DNA from: Pectinatus haikarae
GTDB taxonomy: Bacteria > Bacillota > Negativicutes > Selenomonadales > Selenomonadaceae
Direction: 5' to 3'
NCBI RefSeq assembly: GCF_015732185.1
Contig: NZ_WIQM01000004.1
Location: forward strand, 124,001 to 188,000
Length of the DNA: 64,000 nt
Shown here piece by piece: positions 44,988 through 54,840 of this stretch. The notes under the pieces are model-generated. The model was not told where the DNA came from. It made no database searches and worked only from the letters and a program-made list of their open reading frames with translations. How positions within the stretch are numbered: position 1 is the first letter of the stretch; every line of letters begins with the position of its first letter. The position numbers and the translations under genes were made by a program.

Positions 44988-45180
44988 TCAGGGATTTTTA
45001 CGAGGAACGAATAAACGGGACACGCCGGCATCACCATGTTCGAGAAGCTCAAGCTTCGTGTCTATGCCGCCGGCGCAGCCTGCAAAATTTCCGTCTGAAG
45101 CAACTGCACAATGGCAGGGCGCCGCCTATTTCTGCCAGACATTGTTCTCCTGCCGAGTGCTGCCGGAGGATTATTTTTAG
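44988..45180 (-). pseudogene. ogt: Remnant of methylated-DNA-protein cysteine methyltransferase (ogt/MGMT)
   Basis: On the minus strand, 45119-44988 encodes PCHCAVASDGNFAGCAGGID, then TKLELLEHGDAGVSRLFVPR and KNP before a stop. This matches the C-terminal end of Ogt-type proteins: the active-site PCHRV (here PCHCAV), DGxxxGYAGGLxxKxxLLexE, and the common FFVPKK tail. Just upstream, in another frame, 45165-45121 reads SAGEQCLAEIGGA, close to the GE-YGxLAeiIG region, but the ~20 residues normally between are missing and the PCH frame has a stop (TAG) before it. So only a deleted, frameshifted end of the gene remains. Confidence 0.7.
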
Positions 45181-45214
45181 TTGTAAATAAATTGAATAAA
45201 AAATAAAGTAGAGG

Positions 45215-45243
45215 TTTACTTTTTATTTTAAAAGCTGTATAAT
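45215..45243 (+). promoter_or_regulatory. Promoter of the lac/gal operon
   Basis: TTTACT (45215-45220), 17 bases, TATAAT (45238-45243). The LacI-type operator begins 12 bases after the -10, where a bound repressor would block transcription start. Confidence 0.7.
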
Positions 45244-45254
45244 GTCCCTATAAT

Positions 45255-45268
45255 CGTAAACGTTTACG
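45255..45268. promoter_or_regulatory. LacI/GalR-type operator
   Basis: CGTAAACGTTTACG is a perfect 14-base palindrome with the central CG step and GTAAAC half-sites typical of LacI-family and CcpA/cre sites. The cluster encodes its own LacI-family regulator at 56364. A catabolite regulator could also use it. Confidence 0.75.
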
Positions 45269-45369
45269 TAAAAACATATTTAATTTTTGGAAAATTATCA
45301 ATGCATAAAAAATAATTAATTTTATTTTAATATGATAATTTTTTATGCAAAAAGGAGGCACTATTAATT

Positions 45370-47274
45370 ATGTCAGGAAATAATCAGCATATTTATTCCC
45401 GGCTCGCCTATTCATTCGGTGCGTTTGGTCATGATGCTTTTTATGCGACACTGTCGACGTATTTCATTATGTTTATCACATCACATCTTTTTGATAAAGA
45501 CAGTGGCGCCATGGGCGCCGAAATGATCGGGTATATTACAATAATTATCATGGTTCTGCGAATCTTGGAATTGGTCATTGATCCTTTTATCGGCAATGCA
45601 ATTGATAATACGCGTACGCGGCTGGGGCATTTCAAGCCGTGGATTTTGATCGGCGGCACGATCGGTTCTGTTGCTCTGGTAGTTTTGTTTACAAATATGG
45701 GAGGATTAAATACAAGCAATCCATATTTATATTTAGCGCTGTTTGCTGTCTTTTATATTATGATGGATATTTTTTATTCATTTAAGGATGTCGGCTTCTG
45801 GTCAATGATACCGGCAATATCCTTTGATTCGAGAGAACGTGAAAAGACGGCAACTTTTGCTCGTGTCGGTTCGCACATCGGTGCCAATATCGTCGGTATC
45901 GTGGTCATGCCTATAGTTCTGCTTTTTTCACAATACGAAAATCATGGACAGGGTGACAGCCAGGGATGGTTTGCCTTTGCGGTGGTTATCGGACTTGTTT
46001 CATGGATTTCGGCAATTGTCGTGGTTCTGGGAACCAGGGAAAATGAATCCGCTTTGCGCAAGAACAAAGAAAAAACTACATTCAAGGACGTTTTGAAAGT
46101 ACTGGTGCGCAATGATCAGCTGATGTGGATAGCTCTGGCTTATGTATTTTATAGCAGCGGCATTCAGATTGTTAATGCGGTCGAACTTTATTATTTTACA
46201 TTTATTGTGGGCAATGCCGCGCAATTCAGTATTTTGGCGACGATCAACACTGCCATTGGTATATTCATTGTCTTGACCTTTCCAACTTTGGCCAAAAAAT
46301 TCAGCAGACGCAACGTTTTTTTTGCAGCCGTCGCTGTGCTGCTGCTGAGTATTTTTCTTTTCACTGTGGCGGGCAAGTCGCTGCCGCTGGTGCTGGCGGC
46401 AGGGGTATTGTTCTATATACCGCAGCCGCTTGTTTTCCTGTGTGTGCTGATGATAATGACAGACTCTGTTGAATATGGGCAATTGAAATTGGGGCACAGG
46501 GATGAGTCTTTGACATTGTCTGTTCGTCCGCTTATAGATAAATTTGGCGGAGCAATCTCAAACGGATTTATAGGAATTGCTGCGGTATGGGCAGGAATGA
46601 CCTCAGGGGCTTCCGCAGAATCCATAACCGCGCAGGGCCAAATGGTCTTTAAAGTGATGCTCTTTGGTGTTCCGGCAGTACTGCTGCTGATATCGTGTTT
46701 GCTTTTCTATAAAAAAGTCACTTTGACAGAAGAAAAGCATGCGGAGATCGTCGATAAATTGGAAAAAACATGGTCTAATAAATTAAATGAAGAAAATTCT
46801 TCGCAGCTGTCTGAAGGAGCTGATTTGCTTATCAATGCACCGGTAAAAGGCCGTCTGCTGCCGCTGGAAAATGTTCGGGATGAAACTTTTTCTGTCGGAA
46901 AAATGGGACGCGGCTTTGCCGTACAACCGTCGGCGGATGAATTGTATGCACCTTTTGACGGCATTGTCGAAACGGTTTTTCCTACCAGACATGTCATGAT
47001 CATACGTTCGGCAGGAGGGGCGCTGGTACTGATCCATATCGGCATCAATACTGCACAGCTGCGCGGCAATGGTTTTGCAACATATTGCGCACAAGGCCAG
47101 CATGTGAAGCGCGGTGAGCTGCTGGGCAGGTTTTCGCGTGAAGAAATACGAAAGGCGGGCTATGATGATACTGTAATGGTAACTATTACTAACGATAATG
47201 AAAAGCTGCGTTTGGAAATGCTCAAAACGGAGGGTACGGTCGAGCAGGACAGCCCTGTTTTGAATTTGAAATAA
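45370..47274 (+). CDS. lacS: LacS-type galactoside:cation symporter with C-terminal PTS IIA domain
   Basis: 634 residues. Residues 1 to about 460 are a GPH-family (MelB/LacS) transporter with 12 membrane helices: RLAYSFGAFGHDAFYATLSTY, NAIDNTRTRLGHFKPWILIGG (split by position) and YGQLKLGHRDESLTLSVRPL. Residues about 475-634 are an EIIA-Glc-like domain (PVKGRLLPLENVRDETFS, YAPFDGIVETVFPT). Both active-site His residues are present: H541 (TRHVMIIRS) and H556 (VLIHIGINTAQLRG), so HPr phosphorylation could tune transport, as in Streptococcus thermophilus LacS. It leads the operon, just before both alpha- and beta-galactosidase, so raffinose-type and lactose-type sugars are both plausible substrates. 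Confidence 0.93.
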   Translation: MSGNNQHIYSRLAYSFGAFGHDAFYATLSTYFIMFITSHLFDKDSGAMGAEMIGYITIIIMVLRILELVIDPFIGNAIDNTRTRLGHFKPWILIGGTIGSVALVVLFTNMGGLNTSNPYLYLALFAVFYIMMDIFYSFKDVGFWSMIPAISFDSREREKTATFARVGSHIGANIVGIVVMPIVLLFSQYENHGQGDSQGWFAFAVVIGLVSWISAIVVVLGTRENESALRKNKEKTTFKDVLKVLVRNDQLMWIALAYVFYSSGIQIVNAVELYYFTFIVGNAAQFSILATINTAIGIFIVLTFPTLAKKFSRRNVFFAAVAVLLLSIFLFTVAGKSLPLVLAAGVLFYIPQPLVFLCVLMIMTDSVEYGQLKLGHRDESLTLSVRPLIDKFGGAISNGFIGIAAVWAGMTSGASAESITAQGQMVFKVMLFGVPAVLLLISCLLFYKKVTLTEEKHAEIVDKLEKTWSNKLNEENSSQLSEGADLLINAPVKGRLLPLENVRDETFSVGKMGRGFAVQPSADELYAPFDGIVETVFPTRHVMIIRSAGGALVLIHIGINTAQLRGNGFATYCAQGQHVKRGELLGRFSREEIRKAGYDDTVMVTITNDNEKLRLEMLKTEGTVEQDSPVLNLK

Positions 47275-47317
47275 AATTTTATGCATAGCTGATAAAAATT
47301 TGCTGGGAGGGTGTAAA

Positions 47318-49543
47318 TTGGCAATTACAGCAGAAGAAAAAACCGGTACTTTTCATTTGCAGACAGATAATACCAGTTATATTTTTCAGGTGATGGAGAA
47401 TGGTGAGCTGGGACAGCTGTACTATGGAAGCAAAATACATGTGCGTCCGCAGTATGTCAATTTATCTGTTCGTGAGCAGCGGAATGCCACGACTGCATGG
47501 AAATTGGAGAGACCGGATTTCCAGCCAGATGTATTAAAACAGGAATATGCCAGTTTTGGTAAAGGAGATTTCCGGTATCCGGCATATAAATTGATAGCAG
47601 AAAATGGCAGCAGGATTTCAGAATTCGTTTACAAACGATATGAAATAGTTGAAGGGAAAACACGTATTGCAGGACTGCCGTCTGCCTTTGACGACACTAA
47701 AGACGATGCGCAAACTTTAATTATCCATATGGAAGATGTTTTTTCCGGACTGGAGCTGGAGCTGTCTTACAGTATTTTTCCTCATCAGGATGTACTGGTC
47801 CGCAGCGCGCTTTTCAATAACTGCGGAAGTAAGGAGTTTACCCTGGCTGATGCTTTCAGTGCTCAGCTGGATCTTCCCGACTGTAAATACGATCTGCTTC
47901 ATTTTTCCGGTTCATGGGCAAGAGAGCGTCATTTGCACCGCGCTCATCTTCGCCCGGGGATACAAAGCATTGGCAGTATGCGCACGGCATCGAGCGCTCA
48001 GCATAATCCTTTCATTATGCTGGCGCGTTCCGGCGCAGATGAAGATACGGGAGAAGTCTTCGGGTTCAATCTTATTTATTCCGGTAATTTTCTCGATCAG
48101 GTAGAGGTGGATCAGTTTGAAACAACTAGAATACTGCTGGGTATCAATCCGGCTGAATTTTCGTGGCGCCTCCTGCCCGGACAATCGTTTCAAACACCGG
48201 AATGTATATTTAGCTATACAGCGGCGGGGATGAATGGTCTCAGCCAGCAGCTTGCCCGTTTTTATCGGGAACATTTGCTGCCGGCGCGTTTCGCGGAAAC
48301 GGAACGTCCTGTTCTGATCAATAACTGGGAAGCCACTTACTTTGATTTTGACGAAAAAAAATTATTGTCTATAGCAGAAAAAGCAAAAGAGCTGGGAATC
48401 GAATTATTTGTCTTGGATGACGGTTGGTTTGGCTGCCGCAACGATGATACAACCTCTCTGGGGGACTGGTTTGCCGATACCGATAAATTGCCTCTTGGGC
48501 TGGATCATCTTGCAAAACAGATTCATGCGATGCAGTTGAAATTTGGACTGTGGTTTGAACCGGAGATGATCTCTCTTGACAGCAGGCTTTATGACAGGCA
48601 TCCGGAATGGGTGATCCATGTGCCGGGCAGAGCAATGTCACCGGGACGCAATCAATTTGTACTTGATTTTACGCGCCAGGAGGTAGTTGATTACCTGTTT
48701 GAGGCTATGGGCCGGATAATCGAAGATGCACATCTGGATTATATCAAATGGGATATGAACCGTCATATTACTGAAATGTTCGGTGCCTGCCTGGCGCCGG
48801 AGCAGCAGATGGAGATGCCCCACCGTTATATTTTAGGTGTCTATCAGCTTTATGAGCGTCTGACAAGTTCCTATCCGCATGTCCTTTTTGAGTCCTGCGC
48901 ATCGGGCGGCGGACGCTTTGACCTGGGAATGATGTATTATGCACCGCAGGCGTGGGCCAGTGATAATACTGATGCGGCAGAACGCATGCTGATACAGTTC
49001 GGTACATCATACGGTTATCCGCAGTCAATGATGGGAGCACATGTTTCTGCTGTGCCAAACGGACAGACAGGACGTGTGACACCATTGGAAACACGGACAG
49101 CTGTGGCTTTCTTTGGGGCTTTTGGTTATGAATTGGACATAACTGCATTGTCTGCCGAGGAGACCTTTAAAATAAAAGACCAAATTAAATTTTATAAAAA
49201 ATACCGGTCATTATTTCAGTTTGGAACTTTATATAGAATTGAGAGTCCCTTCGATGATGAGCAAAATGTAATGAGCTGGCAGGTTGTCAGTAATGATAAA
49301 AAACATGCTGTGGCCTGCCGCTGCCAGATCCTGAATCGCGCAAATCCGCCTTACACAAGAATTTATTTTAAAGGGTTGACAGCTGATCAGAAATATACAG
49401 TAAATGACAGCGCCGAAAAATTTTATGGCGATGAATTGATGAATGCCGGTTTTTTTGTGCAGCAGCTGATGGACGCGTGCAGGCATGCAGGAGTTTCAGC
49501 TGATTTTCAGGAGGCATTGTTTGTTTTGAAGGCAGTGGAGTAA
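47318..49543 (+). CDS. Alpha-galactosidase, GH36
   Basis: 741 residues, probably cytoplasmic (no signal peptide). It hydrolyses alpha-1,6-galactosides such as melibiose and raffinose. TTG 47318 follows GGGAGG at 47305-47310. An N-terminal beta-sandwich precedes the catalytic barrel: NNWEATYFDFDEKKLL, FVLDDGWFG, GLWFEPEMIS, the nucleophile D479 in YIKWDMNRHI and the acid/base D549 in WASDNTDAAERM, with FESCASGGGRFDLGMMYY between. These positions are close to D482 and D548 of the Lactobacillus enzymes. Length is normal for tetrameric GH36. Confidence 0.95.
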   Translation: MAITAEEKTGTFHLQTDNTSYIFQVMENGELGQLYYGSKIHVRPQYVNLSVREQRNATTAWKLERPDFQPDVLKQEYASFGKGDFRYPAYKLIAENGSRISEFVYKRYEIVEGKTRIAGLPSAFDDTKDDAQTLIIHMEDVFSGLELELSYSIFPHQDVLVRSALFNNCGSKEFTLADAFSAQLDLPDCKYDLLHFSGSWARERHLHRAHLRPGIQSIGSMRTASSAQHNPFIMLARSGADEDTGEVFGFNLIYSGNFLDQVEVDQFETTRILLGINPAEFSWRLLPGQSFQTPECIFSYTAAGMNGLSQQLARFYREHLLPARFAETERPVLINNWEATYFDFDEKKLLSIAEKAKELGIELFVLDDGWFGCRNDDTTSLGDWFADTDKLPLGLDHLAKQIHAMQLKFGLWFEPEMISLDSRLYDRHPEWVIHVPGRAMSPGRNQFVLDFTRQEVVDYLFEAMGRIIEDAHLDYIKWDMNRHITEMFGACLAPEQQMEMPHRYILGVYQLYERLTSSYPHVLFESCASGGGRFDLGMMYYAPQAWASDNTDAAERMLIQFGTSYGYPQSMMGAHVSAVPNGQTGRVTPLETRTAVAFFGAFGYELDITALSAEETFKIKDQIKFYKKYRSLFQFGTLYRIESPFDDEQNVMSWQVVSNDKKHAVACRCQILNRANPPYTRIYFKGLTADQKYTVNDSAEKFYGDELMNAGFFVQQLMDACRHAGVSADFQEALFVLKAVE

Positions 49544-49560
49544 AAAAATTTAGTTTTATC

Positions 49561-49592
49561 GGTCAGCGGGCAGAGTATTTTAACTGCTGACC
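49561..49592 (+). terminator. Hairpin between the alpha- and beta-galactosidase genes
   Basis: GGTCAGC (49561-49567) pairs with GCTGACC (49586-49592), extended by GGCAG/CTGC-type pairing, followed by AATTTTAAAATTTA rather than a clean T run. It may be a weak terminator or an RNA-processing hairpin that adjusts expression within the operon. Confidence 0.45.
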
Positions 49593-49630
49593 AATTTTAA
49601 AATTTATTTACGGAAAAGAGGTCGACTATT

Positions 49631-51517
49631 TTGCAGGCAGATATAAATTGGCTGGATGATCCGGAAGTATTTCGCACAGGACAGTTGTTACCGCATAGTG
49701 ACCATAGATTTTATAAAAATTACGATGAAGTTAAAAATGAGAAAAGCAGCTTTGTGCAGACATTAAATGGCAGCTGGCAATTTCATTTTTCTAAAAATCC
49801 TATGACAAGACCGGAAAAATTTTTTGCCGAAAATTTTGACAGCAGCAGCTTTGGCATTATAAAAGTACCGGGACATATAGAACTTGCGGGTTATGACAAA
49901 ATTCATTATATAAATACACTATATCCGTGGGAGGGTCATTTTTACCGCAGACCGGCTTACAGTATGGGACCGGATAAAAAAGAAGAAGGAATGTTCAGCA
50001 AAGCGGAGGATAATCCGGTCGGTTCATATATCAAAAAATTTGCTCTGAAACCGGAATTTTTTGGTAAGAAGGTCAGAATACGGTTTGACGGTGTTGAAGA
50101 AGCAATGTTTGTCTGGCTGAACGGGAATTTTCTGGGATATGCCGAGGATAGCTTCACACCGTCGGAATTTGACCTGACGCCGTACATCAAAAAAGGAGAG
50201 AATAAATTAGCAGTTGAGGTATTCAAGCGCAGTACGGCTGCTTTTCTTGAGGATCAAGATTTTTTTAGATTTTTTGGTATTTTCAGGGATGTTAAATTGA
50301 TAGCCCAGCCTGAGGTGCATGTTGAAGATCTGCTGATCGAGCCAAAAGTAACAGACAACTTTCAAGACGGCGATCTGAATATTCACTGTAAAATATCTGT
50401 AGGCGATGCGGCTGCGGGTGTCAGGTTCATTGTTAAGGATCGCGACGATAAAATACTTTACGAAAAAGAGCAGCAGGCCGGAAACAATATAAAAATAGAC
50501 GGTGTCGTCTTCAAACAGGTTCATCTGTGGGATAATGCGGCACCATATCTGTACAGGCTGTTTATAGAACTTTTTCGGGCGGATGGAACCTTGCTGGAAA
50601 TTGTACCATATGAATTCGGCTTCAGGCGGATCGAGATAAAGGATAAGCTCATTCTATTGAATGGCAAAAGACTTATCATTAACGGAGTCAACAGACATGA
50701 GTGGAGCGCGGAAACAGGAAGAGCCATAACATATCAGGATATGAAACGTGATGTTGATATTATAAAAAACAATAATATCAACGCGGTCAGGACTTGCCAT
50801 TATCCTGATCAGGATATATGGTACAGGCTTTGCGATGAGCACGGCATTTATGTGATGGCAGAAAACAATCTGGAATCACACGGTTCATGGCAAAAAGCCG
50901 GAGAAGTCGAACCGTCATATAATGTACCGGGTTCTTTGCCGGAGTGGAGAGCGGTAGTCCTTGACAGGGCAAAGAATAATTATGAGCTGCTGAAAAATCA
51001 TCCGAGTATCATTTTTTGGTCTTTGGGAAATGAATCATATGCCGGAGATAACATCGAAGCAATGAATAAATATTATAAGCAGACAGATTCTTCGAGGCTG
51101 GTTCATTATGAGGGTGTGGTCAGAAACAGAAAATATGACGGAGTTATTTCTGATGTTGAAAGCCGTATGTACGCATCACCTGATGAAATAGCAGATTATC
51201 TGAGCAATGATCCGCAAAAACCGTTTATATTGTGTGAATATATGCATAACATGGGAAATTCTCTTGGAGGAATGAGTTCATATATTCGGCTGATCGACTG
51301 TTTTCCTATGTATCACGGCGGATTTATATGGGATTTTATTGATCAGGCTTTGCTGGTGGAAGATGAGCTTACGGGACAAAAGGTGCTTCGCTACGGCGGT
51401 GATTTTGACGATCGGCCCTCAGATTATGAATTCAGCGGAGATGGGCTGCTCTTTGCTGATCGAACCGAGAAACCGGCAATGCAGGAGGTGAGGCATTATT
51501 ATGGAAAATACAAATGA
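49631..51517 (+). CDS. lacL: Beta-galactosidase large subunit LacL (GH2)
   Basis: 628 residues, TTG start behind AAGAGGT. It carries the sugar-binding, immunoglobulin-like and catalytic barrel domains of GH2. Motifs: FQTLNGSW-like [56 protein letters not shown] (by position), acid/base E468 in [10 protein letters not shown], nucleophile E536 in [13 protein letters not shown], then [12 protein letters not shown] and [19 protein letters not shown]. It stops where the C-terminal Bgal_small_N domain of LacZ would begin; that part is the next gene, LacM, overlapping by 17 bases. Confidence 0.94.
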   Translation: MQADINWLDDPEVFRTGQLLPHSDHRFYKNYDEVKNEKSSFVQTLNGSWQFHFSKNPMTRPEKFFAENFDSSSFGIIKVPGHIELAGYDKIHYINTLYPWEGHFYRRPAYSMGPDKKEEGMFSKAEDNPVGSYIKKFALKPEFFGKKVRIRFDGVEEAMFVWLNGNFLGYAEDSFTPSEFDLTPYIKKGENKLAVEVFKRSTAAFLEDQDFFRFFGIFRDVKLIAQPEVHVEDLLIEPKVTDNFQDGDLNIHCKISVGDAAAGVRFIVKDRDDKILYEKEQQAGNNIKIDGVVFKQVHLWDNAAPYLYRLFIELFRADGTLLEIVPYEFGFRRIEIKDKLILLNGKRLIINGVNRHEWSAETGRAITYQDMKRDVDIIKNNNINAVRTCHYPDQDIWYRLCDEHGIYVMAENNLESHGSWQKAGEVEPSYNVPGSLPEWRAVVLDRAKNNYELLKNHPSIIFWSLGNESYAGDNIEAMNKYYKQTDSSRLVHYEGVVRNRKYDGVISDVESRMYASPDEIADYLSNDPQKPFILCEYMHNMGNSLGGMSSYIRLIDCFPMYHGGFIWDFIDQALLVEDELTGQKVLRYGGDFDDRPSDYEFSGDGLLFADRTEKPAMQEVRHYYGKYK

Positions 51518-52460
51518 GAAATTGAGAATAATATACGGAGATGGAAGCCTTGGCATCAGCGGCAGCGGTTTCCATTATATTTTCAGCTATGGCAGAGGCG
51601 GTCTTGAATCGTTGGTCATAAACGGCAGAGAATGGCTTTACAGAGAACCAAAACCGACATTTTGGCGGGCTACAACCGATAACGACAGGGGAAACGGTTT
51701 TTCCAAAAAGTCGCTTCAATGGCTGGGCGCCGATATGTTTATTGATATAAAAAATATATCCGTCAGAGTGAATGATAAACTGATAGAATTTCCGGGACCG
51801 CCCGCAAACAATAAATATACAGGAAATGAATATGCCGATAAGGCCGAAGTGGCATATGAATATCAGACAATTACTATCCCTGCCGCATCGGTAAAGGTCA
51901 GGTATATTGTTAGATCCGACGGAAGCATTACGGTAAACGTTCATTACGCCGGAAACAGCTCTTTACCGGATCTGCCGGCAATGGGGCTGCGTTTTATCAT
52001 GCCGACGGCGGCAGCCGGATATGAATATGAAGGTTTATCCGGTGAAACTTATCCGGATCGAATGGCAGGCGGTGTATCCGGCAGATATAAAATAGAAGGA
52101 ATGCCTGTCACGCCGTATTTGACACCGCAGGACTGCGGTGTTCATATGGATACCGATTGGCTGGAGATCATACGCAGTACTACGAAAAATAACGCGGAGA
52201 ACAGAAAAGAAAATTTCCGCATAAAAATATGCAGCATTGACAAGCCGTTTGCATTCAGCTGTCTGCCGTATACTGCCGAGGAGCTGGAAAATGCGACGCA
52301 TATAGAAGAACTGCCGCCGCCGAGAAGAACCGTTCTTTCGATACTGGGAGCAGTAAGAGGTGTAGGCGGTATAGACAGCTGGGGACAGGATGTAGAAACG
52401 AAGTATCACATCCCCGCCGGCAGGGATATCAGATTTAGCTTTATGATTACCGGAGTATGA
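51501..52460 (+). CDS. lacM: Beta-galactosidase small subunit LacM
   Basis: 319 residues equivalent to the C-terminal domain 5 of LacZ. Conserved parts are [47 protein letters not shown] and [10 protein letters not shown]. The small subunit completes the active site of LacL. ATG 51501 overlaps the end of lacL by 17 bases with a ribosome-binding site (GGAGG) inside lacL, so the two are translated together. LacLM two-gene enzymes are best known from lactobacilli and leuconostocs. Confidence 0.92.
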   Translation: MENTNEKLRIIYGDGSLGISGSGFHYIFSYGRGGLESLVINGREWLYREPKPTFWRATTDNDRGNGFSKKSLQWLGADMFIDIKNISVRVNDKLIEFPGPPANNKYTGNEYADKAEVAYEYQTITIPAASVKVRYIVRSDGSITVNVHYAGNSSLPDLPAMGLRFIMPTAAAGYEYEGLSGETYPDRMAGGVSGRYKIEGMPVTPYLTPQDCGVHMDTDWLEIIRSTTKNNAENRKENFRIKICSIDKPFAFSCLPYTAEELENATHIEELPPPRRTVLSILGAVRGVGGIDSWGQDVETKYHIPAGRDIRFSFMITGV

Positions 52461-52495
52461 AAAAATATATGGTTAAGTTTTTATAGGAGAGTATT

Positions 52496-53665
52496 ATGGA
52501 TATTTTAAAAGAAATAAAGAAAGTGTACGCAGAAAAATTTCAGAAACCGGCGCAGCATTTGTTTTATTCACCGGGAAGAGTAAATCTGATCGGTGAACAT
52601 ACAGATTATAACGGCGGTCATGTTTTTCCCTGTGCCATATCATTGGGAACGTATGGGGCTGCATCGCTGCGGGATGATAAAAAAGTCTGCTGCTATTCTC
52701 TGAACCTGCCGCAGAAGGGAATAATTACGGCTGATATAGATAAAATAGAAAATGAAAAAGGCAATGACTGGGCTAACTATCCGCTGGGCGTAGTAAAAAC
52801 ATTTCAAAATCATGGCTTTGCAATAGAAAGAGGATTCAATCTTGTGGTGTATGGCAATCTGCCGAATGGCGCAGGGCTTTCCTCGTCAGCATCATTGGAA
52901 ATGCTTACGGCAGCGGTACTTAAAAAATTTTTTGCCCTCACGGTCGACACTCTGGAAATGGTGAAAATGTGCCAGGAGGCAGAAAATAAATTTGTGGGTA
53001 TGAATTGCGGTATACTGGATCAATTTGCGGTGGGCATGGGAAAAAAGGATCATGCCATGTTTCTGGACTGCAACACACTGCAATATCGCTATCTGAAATT
53101 GGTGCTTAAAGAATGCAGTATAGTAATAACAAATACGAACAGCAAACACAGCCTGGTAGATTCAGAATATAATCTGCGCCGGAGCCAGTGTGAGGAAGCA
53201 TTGAAGGATATTCAGCAGGTACGCCGGATAAAGAGTCTGGGGGAATTGAATGAAGCTGATTTCGTACAGCTGCAGGGGGCGATAAAGAATCCGGTATGCG
53301 TGCGGCGGGCCAGACATGCCGTGCTCGAAAATCAGAGGACAATAAAGGCCGTATCAGCTTTGGAAAATGATGACTTGGAATTATTCGGGAAGTTAATGAA
53401 TGAATCGCATGTTTCTTTGCGGGATGACTATGAAGTGACGGGACAGGAATTGGATACACTTGCCGAGCTGGCATGGCAGCAGGACGGAGTTATAGGTTCA
53501 CGTATGACGGGGGGCGGTTTTGGCGGCTGTACGGTGAGCATAGTAAAAAATGATTGTCTTGAATCATTTAAAGCAAATGTAGCAAAGCTGTATACGCAGA
53601 AAATAGGCTATGCGCCCGAATTTTACATCGCAGACATAGGAGACGGCACTAAACTGCTTGAATAA
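52496..53665 (+). CDS. galK: Galactokinase GalK
   Basis: 389 residues, GHMP kinase. It phosphorylates galactose at C1. The galactokinase signature SPGRVNLIGEHTDYNGGHVFPCAI is at the N-terminus, the ATP-binding motif is LPNGAGLSSSASLEML, the catalytic Asp region is NCGILDQFAVGMG, and the third motif is GSRMTGGGFGGCTVSIV. AGGAGAG precedes the ATG. A terminator follows at 53710. Confidence 0.96.
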   Translation: MDILKEIKKVYAEKFQKPAQHLFYSPGRVNLIGEHTDYNGGHVFPCAISLGTYGAASLRDDKKVCCYSLNLPQKGIITADIDKIENEKGNDWANYPLGVVKTFQNHGFAIERGFNLVVYGNLPNGAGLSSSASLEMLTAAVLKKFFALTVDTLEMVKMCQEAENKFVGMNCGILDQFAVGMGKKDHAMFLDCNTLQYRYLKLVLKECSIVITNTNSKHSLVDSEYNLRRSQCEEALKDIQQVRRIKSLGELNEADFVQLQGAIKNPVCVRRARHAVLENQRTIKAVSALENDDLELFGKLMNESHVSLRDDYEVTGQELDTLAELAWQQDGVIGSRMTGGGFGGCTVSIVKNDCLESFKANVAKLYTQKIGYAPEFYIADIGDGTKLLE

Positions 53666-53709
53666 TGAAGGACAGTCAGTTAAAATAGTTTCGACAGCTA
53701 AAATTAAAA

Positions 53710-53746
53710 CTTGCGTTCGGTGCCACCGGACGTAAGCTTTTGTTTT
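53710..53746 (+). terminator. Terminator after galK
   Basis: CTTGCGTTCGGT (53710-53721) pairs with ACCGGACGTAAG (53725-53736) through two G-U wobbles and a three-base loop, followed by CTTTTGTTTT. It would limit read-through into galE. Confidence 0.72.
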
Positions 53747-53835
53747 AACGAAAGACGATATTAAATTTAAAATATATTCATGTATTGAGTTTTGCTCTGG
53801 AAAACGGCTGAATAAATGAAAAGCGGGGATTTGAA

Positions 53836-54825
53836 ATGGCAGTATTGGTATGCGGCGGAGCCGGTTATATAGGTTCACATATGGTGGATGAATTATTAAA
53901 AAAAGGAGAAGAACCGATTGTAGTTGACAATTTGCGTACAGGGCACAAAAAAGCTGTACCGGCGGCTGTGCGGTTTTATCAGGAGGATATTCGGGACAGC
54001 GGAGCCATGGACAAGATATTTACTGAAAATGACATAGAGGCAGTTATTCATTTTGCGGCCTGTTCGCTGGTGGGCGAAAGTATGGAAAAACCGCTTTTGT
54101 ATCTGAATAATAATGTATACGGGATGCAGGTGCTTTTGGAAACAATGGTAAAGCACGGTGTAGATAAGATAGTATTTTCTTCTTCGGCTGCAACGTATGG
54201 AGAACCGCAAAGCATACCAATAAGAGAAACGGACCCGACGGAACCGACTAATCCATATGGTGAATCCAAACTCATAATGGAAAAGATGATGAAATGGGTT
54301 TGCTTAAAACATGGTGTTCGCTATGTTTCGCTGCGCTATTTTAATGTGGCGGGAGCTTCAGAAGACGGGCACATAGGTGAAGATCACAAGCCGGAAAGTC
54401 ATCTTGTGCCGATTATTCTGCAGGTACCTTTGAAAAAACGTGAAGCTATAACTATATATGGACAGGATTATCCGACTGAGGACGGGACATGTGTGAGGGA
54501 TTATGTGCATGTGGCAGATCTGGCGGACGCGCACATGAAGGCTATAAATTATCTGCGGGCAGGCGGAAACAGTGATATATTCAATCTGGGCAGCGGCAAT
54601 GGTTTTTCCGTGAAGGAAATGATCGATGCGGCACGCAAAGCCACGGGCGAAGACATACCGGTGATCAGCGGACAGCGCCGCTCCGGTGATCCGGCAAGAC
54701 TTGTGGCTTCCAGTGAAAAAGCAGAAAAAGTGCTGAAATGGAAGGCAAAATATACAGACATGGAAAGCATAATAAAAACTGCATGGAAATGGCACAAAAA
54801 TCATCCAAATGGATTTTGTAAATAA
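53836..54825 (+). CDS. galE: UDP-glucose 4-epimerase GalE
   Basis: 329 residues, short-chain dehydrogenase fold. It interconverts UDP-galactose and UDP-glucose. The NAD-binding motif is VCGGAGYIGSHMVDELL; the catalytic Ser/Thr lies in FSSSAATYG and the Tyr-Lys pair in NPYGESKLIMEKMM. YFNVAGASEDGHIGEDH and the C-terminal FNLGSGNGFSVKEMI are GalE-typical. AGCGGGGA precedes the ATG. No clear separate promoter was found after the upstream terminator. Confidence 0.95.
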   Translation: MAVLVCGGAGYIGSHMVDELLKKGEEPIVVDNLRTGHKKAVPAAVRFYQEDIRDSGAMDKIFTENDIEAVIHFAACSLVGESMEKPLLYLNNNVYGMQVLLETMVKHGVDKIVFSSSAATYGEPQSIPIRETDPTEPTNPYGESKLIMEKMMKWVCLKHGVRYVSLRYFNVAGASEDGHIGEDHKPESHLVPIILQVPLKKREAITIYGQDYPTEDGTCVRDYVHVADLADAHMKAINYLRAGGNSDIFNLGSGNGFSVKEMIDAARKATGEDIPVISGQRRSGDPARLVASSEKAEKVLKWKAKYTDMESIIKTAWKWHKNHPNGFCK

Positions 54826-54840
54826 TCGGAGAGATGTTTT

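Larger units (their letters stand above)
45181..45369. other. AT-rich leader region of the galactoside operon
   Basis: No gene. It contains the promoter and operator listed separately, then an AT-rich untranslated leader with an imperfect repeat of ATGCATAAAAAA-like sequence (near 45301 and 45345) that can pair (TTGCATAAAAAATTATCATA on the complementary strand). The lacS ribosome-binding site AAAGGAGG is at about 45351-45357. Confidence 0.55.
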
